Shown in pieces: positions 1 through 8,400 of a stretch of 60,224 nucleotides of DNA; the stretch's first letter is position 1, and each line of letters starts with the position of its first letter. The notes beneath the pieces are model-generated. The model saw only the letters and a program-made list of their open reading frames with translations. It was not told the DNA's origin and ran no database searches. The stretch comes from Plebeiibacterium sediminum. Lineage in GTDB: Bacteria; Bacteroidota; Bacteroidia; Bacteroidales; Marinilabiliaceae. The position numbers and the translations under genes are program-made. The stretch covers positions 1-60,224 of the forward strand of contig NZ_JAPDPJ010000039.1 in assembly GCF_026013605.1 (NCBI RefSeq), written 5' to 3'.

Positions 1-179
1 AAGTGAAAACTAATTTTTTTGTATTATTGTAACATCTTTCAAAGTGGCATGTTTTGACCGATAATACTGGCATGGTCACTCCGAAATAGCCACATACAAC
101 AAAACTCTTGTACTTTTATAAATTACGTATGAGATAGCAATAGAATTGCGCACTATGGGGGAGGTGTAATAGATGTGCA

Positions 180-310
180 AATTGATAAAAATATTCTTAA
201 ATCTATCATGCAACTAAGCATGTAAGTTCTCCAATGAATATAAAAGCCAGATATTTGCTGTACTTGATGCATTTGTGGCCAAAAAAAAATCAAAATATTT
301 TATAAACAAT
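180..310 (+). pseudogene. frameshifted 3' remnant of an XRE-family regulator
   Basis: The frame from GTG reads VQIDKNILKSIMQLSM and then stops. A second frame continues SQIFAVLDAFVAKKK. Together they match the C-terminal half of the truncated XRE protein at 28621-28860 (VEINKNILKCILKLS, then SHIFAVLDAFVAKRK), so this is a decayed paralogue broken by a frameshift. The helix-turn-helix part is absent. It is followed by a linker and a terminator hairpin (337-370), as in the other copies. Confidence 0.6.
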
Positions 311-336
311 CAGGTTGCAAACTCTTATACATAAAA

Positions 337-370
337 CAAAAGCCGAACTCTAAAATGCGGCTTTGTTGTT
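337..370 (+). terminator. hairpin terminator after XRE remnant
   Basis: AAAGCCG at 339-345 pairs with CGGCTTT at 358-364 and is followed by a T-rich stretch. It sits where the other copies of the repeat have a terminator but has a different stem sequence. Confidence 0.55.
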
Positions 371-374
371 TTAT

Positions 375-430
375 ATACAGGCCAGAGGCCTTATGTGCTG
401 CGACGTAGCCAGAGGCATACGCCGAACAAT
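375..430. repeat. REP-like element, copy 1
   Basis: The core CAGGCCAGAGGCCT is an interrupted palindrome, followed by GTAGCCAGAGGCATACGCC and GAACAA. The flank TTTTATATACAGGCCAGAGG is shared with the copy at 50.7 kb. Related copies lie at 43.15, 51.58, 57.33 and 57.38 kb. Confidence 0.6.
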
Positions 431-470
431 TTACATTACTTACTCGCTACGCTCAGCAAGGATAAATAAA

Positions 471-897
471 CCGTTATTAAGTATATTAATACTATGCTTA
501 TAAAAGCTACATTCAAAGACTTCTTTAATAAAAATATCGCTGCACTATAACCGGATTACAAATCCTAGCATTGTACAAAAAGAGTCACAACTTTTTAAAT
601 TGTGACTCTTGTATATGATTTACAGCTTGCTTATTGCACGGAAAACATTTCCGCGCTAACAGCCGTCGTGGTATTACATATCCGCGCGTACGGGGATAAA
701 CAAATCGTTATTAAGTATATTATTACTATGCTTATAAAAGCTACATTCAAAGAATTCTTCAATAAAAATATCGCTGCAAAATAACAGGATTACAAATCCT
801 AGCATTATACAAAAAGGCCACAACTTTTTAAATTGTGACTCTTTTATATGTTTTACAGCTCGCTTATTTCACGGAAAAAATTTCCGCGCTAACAGCT
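471..897. repeat. two near-identical tandem units, period about 235 bp
   Basis: Unit 1 (about 471-665) and unit 2 (about 707-897) share almost every base. Each has a start around GTTATTAAGTATATT, the XRE tail ending in codons for NKNIAA, the linker, a terminator (580-610 and 813-845) and the 28-base hairpin motif ending GCGCTAACAGC. The tail codons match the C-terminus KIKNIAAL of the intact regulator at 29580-29924. Unit 2 has lost perfect pairing in its terminator. A third, more diverged unit follows at about 1005-1182. Confidence 0.7.
580..610. terminator. perfect 11-bp stem bidirectional terminator
   Basis: AAGAGTCACAA at 580-590 pairs perfectly with TTGTGACTCTT at 600-610 across a 9-base loop, with A and T runs outside, so it can act on both strands. 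The equivalent hairpin in the 1.1-kb copy has the stem CGCCACA/TGTGGCG (1099-1105/1116-1122): the sequence differs but pairing is kept. Confidence 0.6.
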
Positions 898-980
898 GAG
901 ATGGTTAATTTATATATCCGCGCCTATGGGAATTTCATACGCTTGTAAATTTAATCCTTACAAGCTTAACTTGGTGTCTT

Positions 981-1018
981 GGTAAATATAGCAGTTCCAA
1001 AATGATATTTACCTTTTT
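981..1018 (+). terminator. 9-bp stem-loop followed by T run
   Basis: GGTAAATAT at 981-989 pairs perfectly with ATATTTACC at 1005-1013 and is followed by TTTTT. It lies just before the residual XRE C-terminus (DAFITKTKLQALL) that ends at about 1061. No gene to its left uses it now. Confidence 0.4.
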
Positions 1019-1090
1019 AGATGCTTTTATTACAAAAACTAAATTGCAAGCTTTATTATAAAACAGCCGGGTTACAAACCCTCACAATAT

Positions 1091-1130
1091 AAAGCAAACG
1101 CCACACTTTTTACAATGTGGCGCTTGTTAT
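1091..1130. terminator. hairpin terminator, third repeat copy
   Basis: CGCCACA (1099-1105) pairs with TGTGGCG (1116-1122). This is the same position in the repeat unit as 580-610 but with compensating base changes in the stem. The XRE tail precedes it and the 28-base hairpin motif follows (1147-1174), itself changed to a CGGTTT/AAACCG stem. Confidence 0.5.
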
Positions 1131-1307
1131 TCTTATGCTCTTGCTGCTTATTGCACGGTTTGCAAAACCGCGCTAACAGCCGTATTTAGTGATTTACATA
1201 TCCGGGCGTACTGGATTCCAAACCAACTATCACATCGAACGAAGTTACAAACTTCGCTCAGCTTCTTTCGTCATTATGTGACTACGGCAAGCTGGGTAAG
1301 GATTATA

Positions 1308-1682
1308 TTATTTTCTATAGCCATTAAAAATTGTAACTTTTTTATTCTCAGAATTACGATAGACAAAATAAAGCAAAAGTGGCATTGATAGTGCAACAGG
1401 AATAAGATAAACTAAATACAATGTACTTCTAGAATAACTAGAGATTAATAAATAACCACCAAGAACTTCAATTACTATGAGTAAAATGATAAATATCAAG
1501 TCAAATAATTTATTCGTATCTGCCCATACATCATTTACATTATATTTATTAGTTGCACCACAACTTTTACATACTAAAGAAAAGTCTTCTCCTTTTTCAA
1601 TAGCCAATTCAACTCTGTCAGATGCCCAACTATGAACTCTAATGTTTTTCTGACATTTCTTACATGAAACCTCTCTTACCAT
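1308..1682 (-). CDS. zinc-ribbon membrane protein, candidate RHS immunity protein
   Basis: A 124-residue protein with two CxxC pairs (C7/C10 and C38/C41) that look like a small zinc ribbon, then two strongly hydrophobic segments (about 61-81 and 88-107) and a short basic tail. The family is not recognised. It begins 5 bp after the stop of the RHS gene (1688-5449) on the same strand, so it is almost certainly co-transcribed with it. Small genes immediately 3' of RHS genes commonly encode immunity to the RHS C-terminal toxin. The equivalent position after the second RHS gene (30493-30720) also holds a small two-helix membrane protein, which supports a shared role, but the two proteins are not visibly homologous. 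The immunity function is inference. Confidence 0.6.
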   Translation of the reverse strand: MVREVSCKKCQKNIRVHSWASDRVELAIEKGEDFSLVCKSCGATNKYNVNDVWADTNKLFDLIFIILLIVIEVLGGYLLISSYSRSTLYLVYLIPVALSMPLLLYFVYRNSENKKVTIFNGYRK

Positions 1683-1687
1683 CTGGA

Positions 1688-4600
1688 TTATTTTGTGTTT
1701 CTATAATCTTTTAATGCTTTACTTAACCACTGATCTCCTTTATACCTACCCTTATTAATTTGTAAGAAACGAATCCATGGATTTTTTGATAAAGATAAAG
1801 ACTGCGGCGTGGTAGAAGATGATGAAGGAGTTATAGGTATCTTCTTAAAAAAACTACTCCCCATAGTTCCAAAATTCTTTGTAAAAGCAGGAGATTGTAA
1901 AACATCTAATGCACTAGCTAAGACATCACCAGTTGGTAAAGGCATCATACCATATTCATGTGCCATAACAAAACTTGCATCTGTACCATATTTTCCAACA
2001 ATATACTTGTAATTATCAGATGAATTCCAAATCATTTCTCTCCTATCCATCCCTAAAGCTTCTTGAGCCCTAATTGAATTAATCTGTGACTGATCTTGTT
2101 TGTTAGAATATACATAACGTAGTTTTAAATCCCAAGCCATATAATGGCCTTGATATTCATTTGGTATATCAGACCATAAATCTTTATTTGAAACACCATA
2201 AGTAAAACTACCATTATAATCTGTTGCCATTGGCCCTGAATAAATATCACTTCCTTCAAAAGATGTCGTACTATGTAAGACCTGTGAACCATCTTCATTA
2301 GTAGAAACAAAATTCACATATTGAGTTTCGTCACCACCCATATCACTTTGCCAAGTTAATTTTCCCGTCTCGACATCTAAATTCCATTCATCATAATTCA
2401 TCCCATTACTATCAACAAACTTAATAGGATTGTTTCCAGAAAAGTGATATGGACTATCATTGTAATATGATTCAGATAACGGGTCAACAGCAGACCATCT
2501 AGCTAACGAAGGGTCATAAAACCTAGCTCCGTAATCATACCAATCCAAAATATTACCCCCTATAGCATCCTCTTGTAGCTCTTTTCCGTTATAAAGGTAT
2601 TTATTATCGTTACCTCCTTTTTGATAAGCCATTCCAAATGGATAGTAAGATGATTGCTGCAACACTGTACCTGATGAATTAACTACCATACGTACATTAC
2701 CTAAATGATCCTTAATATCAAATTGATACTGTCCGCTTCCGCTACTTAAATCATACTTTCCTTCACTATTCAATATATACTGTATGTTGGCTTCCTCATA
2801 GATGATATTACCTGCATAATAAGTGGTTTTACTATCTGCCGTTTTAGCCAGCTTTTGCCCATTAGCATTGTAAATATACGAAATTGTTTTGTTATCTTTT
2901 CCGGTAAGTTTACTTGGTAAGTTTAAATAGTTATAATCAACATTGGTTAACCCCTTATTATCATCCCTGATCATATTACCATTTAAATCACATTGGTATT
3001 CTACCGATGACGACGCTCCATCTTTAAAACCATAATCTTTGGCTAATTTACCATTCTTATCTTTGTTACTTGTACTGGCCGCATCACTTACTGATAGTAA
3101 TTGATTACCGATATATTTATAGGTCAAATTATCAATTTCAAAGGCTTCAAAATTATTCGTGGTAACTTCAATACCTTTTTTTCTTGATAATCCTAAAATA
3201 TTTCCATTCAAATCATATCCTGAAATATTTACAGAATAGTTGTTTAATGATGAATTTCGGTACATTTTCCCTAACATTGCAAACATTCCATATTTAGCAT
3301 TTGTTAACCTATTTAATGCATCGTAATCAAAGCCATATCCTTGTTTTGCAGATGGGATATTACTCGATGAATTCTCTTGTGTTAACCATTCTATTGCTGC
3401 AATATTTCCATTATATTGCCCATCATCTTCCAAAACAGTATGTAGTCCGTAAGGAATATCAAGATAGCTCAAACGCATGGCAAATTTTTGCTTATCGCTA
3501 ATGCCGGTATCAATATTATTAATATCTGTTAACCACCCCCTGATATTGTAACTATAATCTATTACCTGGGCACAACCGGCCTCTGTGGTTCCTCCTACAT
3601 ATTTTCTAATTAGTTCTCCCAATTCATTATACTCATTTTTTGCAAGTGTTACATCTGGGGCACCATCAATACTCTGATAAATTGCCAACAGTCTGCCTGC
3701 GTGGTCATAATCAAAATGTTCTTCTATGATTTTTGTGTTTCCCTCAAAAGACTGAACCTGTTTTGTTCTTATTACCTTATCTACAAAATCATAGTTAGTA
3801 CTTAATATTTCCTCATTTGCAATATTTTTAGGATACAAATCGGTTAAGCATTGAATTGTTCTACCTTTATCATCGTAATAAATTGTTGAAACCAACCACT
3901 GGGCCTGTGTAGATGAAAACTCACTTCCATCCAGTACCTTGGTGCAGGTTCCTGTAATCATCCCCGATACCTGACTATTATAATTAGTTGCATTACTAAT
4001 ATTATGAGCTACAGAAAATGCTTTACTATCTTTATATCCATACGTATCATAATAGGCAATACTTAACCATCTGTCTATTCCTACCTCTGGAAAACTATTG
4101 CTTGTTGTATAACAGTACGTTCCGCTTAAGCTATTATCTCTTGTTTCATAATACTTGTTTGAATTATCTGCATAATAATCATCAATTACTGCCTGCATGG
4201 CATACTGAGTTTTGAGATTATTGCTTAACACTCCTGTTATTATCGGTCGATTTAATACATCATATTTAGTAAACACCCACGCTCCTTTTTCACGCATTTC
4301 TCCATCCTGTGTCGCCACTAACCGATCTCTATTGTCATAAACCATATATACTGGTGCTGCACCCGGTATTTTCTTTTCTATCATTCGCTTTCTACAATCA
4401 TACTTATAGGCGTAAATTAAATCGCCATTACCAGCTCCAGCTGATATAGTCAGGCTTGAGCCGGATGACGCAGCAAATGAAAAATTAGATAGGGTTATAC
4501 TGGATCCTTTTGTTATTAGATAAGTACTTGATTGCGAAGTTCCTGTTAAGGTTTGATCCTGATCTACAAGCTCAACTTCATTGTTAAATGCTACATTTGT

Positions 4601-5449
4601 ATACAGGTTTTTCACCGCTTGCGGAGGAATTACATAGCGCAGTAATCCAAAATCATCATATACATAATAGGTTTCAACTGGGGTAATAATTCCATTATCA
4701 ATTACATAGCTACGTTTTAAAACTACCTGACCTTGCTTGTTTTTATACTCTTCTGTGGTATGTAAATTTCCAGAAACCCAGTTTTCATCTTTTGATACTG
4801 TTTTATATAATTCGTAAGCTCCATAATAACCTAACTTTACTAATTGATTATTTGAAACTTCAAAAAGAAATACATCATTGCCATTATTTGTTTCATACTC
4901 CATTTTAACAGTATGCCCACTCTTAGGAATTGATGCATTGAAAGGTTGCCAGACTTCACCTGGAGCTCCTTGTTCTAACACCCTGTTTAATGGCGAATTA
5001 TCAAATACTGTTTGCATATACGGCGCACTAGTTAATGCATGATCTGCATTTCCTTGTCCTGGTAAATAATAAGCCTTTTGTTCCTGTAATATTCCCTTAA
5101 TATATGCCCCTTTTGCTGACGAGCGAGCATATGGTAAATATTTAATCTCTTCTCTTCCTAATTTATCATATACTATAGCTGTTACTATATCTTTTACAAC
5201 TGAGTTTATATTTGCACCTCCTTTATATTGAATCTGCTGTTCAGGACGCCCCATAGCATCATAATAAGATATAACGGTTGATTTACTAGTGTAATCTAAT
5301 GCATCAATACCATTCTCTGTATATACACCTTCTTTACAAACCGTTTCTACTTTTAAATAATTTACCCCAGAGCTACCTGTTTGTGATTTTAGAAGATTGG
5401 TTAACAATAACAAAAATAAAATTAACCATATATTATTATATTTTTTCAT
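1688..5449 (-). CDS. RHS-repeat protein with divergent C-terminal tip (polymorphic toxin candidate)
   Basis: A 1253-residue secreted protein. A signal peptide (about 1-22) is followed by the Bacteroidota-type RHS N-terminus (as in DUF6443 proteins, recalled; motif SYYDAMGRPEQQIQYKG). Many YD-type repeats follow ([30 protein letters not shown]). The RHS core lies at about 955-1010, with GARFYDPSLARW, VDP and VDSNGMN in place of the usual DPxGL. The last 240 residues have no similarity to the other RHS protein in this window (30707-34390), while the bodies of the two are clearly homologous: the standard layout of a polymorphic toxin. The tip ends with PWIRFLQINKGRYKGDQW; no catalytic motif could be assigned. 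It lies 47 bp after the SpvB/YD-type gene and 5 bp before the candidate immunity gene. No T9SS sorting domain is seen. Confidence 0.85.
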   Translation of the reverse strand: MKKYNNIWLILFLLLLTNLLKSQTGSSGVNYLKVETVCKEGVYTENGIDALDYTSKSTVISYYDAMGRPEQQIQYKGGANINSVVKDIVTAIVYDKLGREEIKYLPYARSSAKGAYIKGILQEQKAYYLPGQGNADHALTSAPYMQTVFDNSPLNRVLEQGAPGEVWQPFNASIPKSGHTVKMEYETNNGNDVFLFEVSNNQLVKLGYYGAYELYKTVSKDENWVSGNLHTTEEYKNKQGQVVLKRSYVIDNGIITPVETYYVYDDFGLLRYVIPPQAVKNLYTNVAFNNEVELVDQDQTLTGTSQSSTYLITKGSSITLSNFSFAASSGSSLTISAGAGNGDLIYAYKYDCRKRMIEKKIPGAAPVYMVYDNRDRLVATQDGEMREKGAWVFTKYDVLNRPIITGVLSNNLKTQYAMQAVIDDYYADNSNKYYETRDNSLSGTYCYTTSNSFPEVGIDRWLSIAYYDTYGYKDSKAFSVAHNISNATNYNSQVSGMITGTCTKVLDGSEFSSTQAQWLVSTIYYDDKGRTIQCLTDLYPKNIANEEILSTNYDFVDKVIRTKQVQSFEGNTKIIEEHFDYDHAGRLLAIYQSIDGAPDVTLAKNEYNELGELIRKYVGGTTEAGCAQVIDYSYNIRGWLTDINNIDTGISDKQKFAMRLSYLDIPYGLHTVLEDDGQYNGNIAAIEWLTQENSSSNIPSAKQGYGFDYDALNRLTNAKYGMFAMLGKMYRNSSLNNYSVNISGYDLNGNILGLSRKKGIEVTTNNFEAFEIDNLTYKYIGNQLLSVSDAASTSNKDKNGKLAKDYGFKDGASSSVEYQCDLNGNMIRDDNKGLTNVDYNYLNLPSKLTGKDNKTISYIYNANGQKLAKTADSKTTYYAGNIIYEEANIQYILNSEGKYDLSSGSGQYQFDIKDHLGNVRMVVNSSGTVLQQSSYYPFGMAYQKGGNDNKYLYNGKELQEDAIGGNILDWYDYGARFYDPSLARWSAVDPLSESYYNDSPYHFSGNNPIKFVDSNGMNYDEWNLDVETGKLTWQSDMGGDETQYVNFVSTNEDGSQVLHSTTSFEGSDIYSGPMATDYNGSFTYGVSNKDLWSDIPNEYQGHYMAWDLKLRYVYSNKQDQSQINSIRAQEALGMDRREMIWNSSDNYKYIVGKYGTDASFVMAHEYGMMPLPTGDVLASALDVLQSPAFTKNFGTMGSSFFKKIPITPSSSSTTPQSLSLSKNPWIRFLQINKGRYKGDQWLSKALKDYRNTK

Positions 5450-5496
5450 ATTTAAATATTCTGATATTTGTATTTATTAATAACTATGATTACCGT

Positions 5497-8400
5497 TTAA
5501 TTTTCGTATGTAACAGTGTATTCATTTATATTAGTATCACTCATATTATATATTGTAGATGGTAATCCCGAGGTTTCTTTAACCTTACTATCTCCAACAA
5601 ACAATTTAACAATATAGTTATTTGCTTTTCCTATATTAAGTTGTATTTGTCTGCCAGATGCTACAAATAGATCATTGAATTCTTCATGATATATTTCAAC
5701 ACTATTTGCATCTTGACCAATAACCTCTATCCTGTATACTATAGGTATTAAATTTAATGCATCTATACTAGTATTATCAAAGTATGAAATATTTTTTATA
5801 TTCAAAATGATTGGCCTTGATGATGGCACTTGTGGTATCTCGTTAAGATCTGGTTGCTTTGCATATTTAATTGTATATCTGCTCAATACATTGTCCAATC
5901 CATCTTTAATAAGACTTACTGAGCCAATTTCATCATAATAATACTGCTTTAAATTACAATTAGAATCAAATACCAACCAAGGTTTATTATTAGGCAAATA
6001 ACTTGTTGCATTAAATGCAGTTCCTTCTGGAATAGCTATAAGCATTGCAGTATTTTCATCATATAACTGATTAAAATTAAGGTATTCTATACTATTAAAA
6101 TCTACCAAACCTCTAAGATTTAACACCCCTTTGAAGATATGCTTATTAATATAAGATAGCGATAGACTTCCTGGAACTTTACTCCCATCCTTTTTAATTA
6201 TAGAATAGTTGATAATTTTATTAGGATTTAAATTTTTATCCATAGAAGAAATGGTGCTCCAATAAACGCTTAAATTACATTTATTTTGAATTAAATTATT
6301 AACTCTTACAAAGGTATCCTTTTTATAATGCTCCTTTAAAACCTTTAAATTATAATATTTATCAAAACAATCTCTTGATGGAATCTGCATTGCACTTATA
6401 TAAGCTTTTAGTTCAAAAATATTTACATTATGCGACTGAAGAAAAGTGAATACACTGTATTCATTTTCTGATTTAATTTGCATAAAAGACGGATCGAAAT
6501 CTAAATTATTTGACCTCATTAACTTATTATACTCCCAAATACATCTATTTAATTCCTGTTGATTACTATCTCCTGCTATTATTTTAAAAAAATTAAATAA
6601 AATACTGAATAGAGAATAATTTGTATTATTCATCATTTGATTAAAACCAACTATATCAGTTGTTTTTATTAGATTAAATAATGATAGTATTTCATTGGCA
6701 TATCTCCTATGATCAAAATATGGTAGTAAATCAGGGTATATTTTATTAGTGCTCCATGGGTATAAAGTATATGGAATAAATATACTTGATTGACCTTCAA
6801 AAACATCATCCTGCGGCTTTGTAAAAATACCATATTTACTATAAAATGGATGCGATTGTTCAGGAGAATAATCTTGTGCAACAATATTATCAGGAAATAC
6901 ATTATTTGCTTTAAGCAATACATTTCCATTTTTCAAATCCAATTTTAAAGCATTTAATGGTTCTCCATTTCTACCGATTTTACCTGAATTATAGATAAAA
7001 CCAATCCCCTCCTCTACTAAATTAGTATATATTGGACTTTTATACAAACTATTATTATCCCAAAAAACTTTGGTATACGGATAGCTCGGAAGTTCATGGT
7101 CTAAATTTGTTGTTAAGGGATTTTGTAATTCTAATTGATATTTTTGCTCTAGATAATAATTATATTTTCCTTTTACTAAAGTTTTTCCATACTTATTTAT
7201 AAATCCCGACAACAAGCTGTAACTTGTACCTTTATTTTTCGAACTCCATATTTGCTCCTCAACAAGATAATTATTACAATTCAGGCTTTGTAATTTAGAA
7301 ATTACATCACTATCCTGTAAATTATAATCTACAACATATTTCTTTTTACAAACTGTAATATCCCCTTTACTATCTTCTTTCACAATTCTGGTTGGAAATA
7401 AATGTGCCTTATTATCATAAAACATAGCTTCTGTTTGTTCAAGTCCATTACCATTACTATCGTAAGTTGTAATAGTTGTTTTTGCAGGTAATATCAACAC
7501 GTTTGTTTGTAATGTATAATTTATAGGTGGATATTTTGGTATCAACTTATGCGAGTAATTTGGTATATATAAATCTTTATATGTATTCATAAAATGATAA
7601 ATCTTACCACTTCCATCATAACGCGATTCGATAAAAGCTAACTGATTTTCATCTTTATACATATTTTTCAAAGCTCTTTCATTCATTGAAACAGGACCTT
7701 TTTTAATTTGATCAACTAAAACAATATCCGAATAATCCGAATCCAAAAATTCTACATTAGCAATTTCCTTATATGGAGTTCTATTTCCAAAATCCTTAAT
7801 ATTAGTATAATAACTATAATTCTCCTTACTAACAATTTTACCTTCTGCATCAACATAACACTTTTCCAATAATAAATTATCCAAATAAGGATAATAGCCG
7901 ATAAATCGTTGAGGGTCTAATGGGTTACTGTAGATTTCTGGTAAATACGGCTCAGGTGTAATACCTAAATATATATATTGAGTATATGATCTGTCATCTC
8001 TAATTTCTTTCACCGCATCATACAATACACCATTATTGGTTTTATCAAAAGGAGCAATCGATAAATCTATAAAATTTGAATATAAATACATATCAACTCC
8101 TTGATCTGTAATATAGGGATATTTAAAACATTTAGTATAGGGTTCTGCTATTCTTCCAGATGGCATTCCATCTTCATCTTCATATAAATAAGAAACAGTG
8201 TTTTTTGATTTGCCATCAGAAACAGAATAACTTTTAATGCGTAATCCTCCTGTTTTAAATGCCTTTAATCCAATCACGTGACTAAAAACTTGATTACTTT
8301 CATATTCAAAAGATATTTTACCTCCTTTTAAATTTTCTATTGACTGCAAAGATCTTACTTTACATGAATCTTCATTTATAACCCGATCACCATACTCATT

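Larger units (their letters stand above)
1..1307. other. gene-free, hairpin-rich region with decayed XRE-regulator 3' ends
   Basis: No intact gene is seen. The stretch contains four degenerate copies of a unit that is best preserved at 28.6-29.0 kb. Each copy has the last codons of an XRE-type regulator (about 180-300, 480-549, 715-783 and 1020-1061), a short linker containing a GGnTTACAAAnCC-like motif, and a hairpin terminator. In the last three copies this is followed by a 28-base hairpin motif (about 630-657, 863-890, 1147-1174). The two middle copies are near-identical and lie about 235 bp apart. A perfect 9-bp stem followed by five T (981-1018) is a further terminator-like structure, and another stem lies at 1240-1256. 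The only long open frame, 602-784, runs across the repeat and is not credible. Confidence 0.7.

Noticed and set aside
650-715. Possible integron attC site (TAACA near 656, CCGT/ACGG inner pairs, GTTA near 709)
   Set aside because: The order is suggestive for one copy only; the other copies lack GTTRRRY at the expected place, the cassettes would be near-identical, and no tyrosine recombinase is seen.
602-784. 60-codon ORF across the tandem repeat
   Set aside because: It reads through the terminator linker and hairpin motif into the next XRE tail; composition and position show it is a by-product of the repeat.
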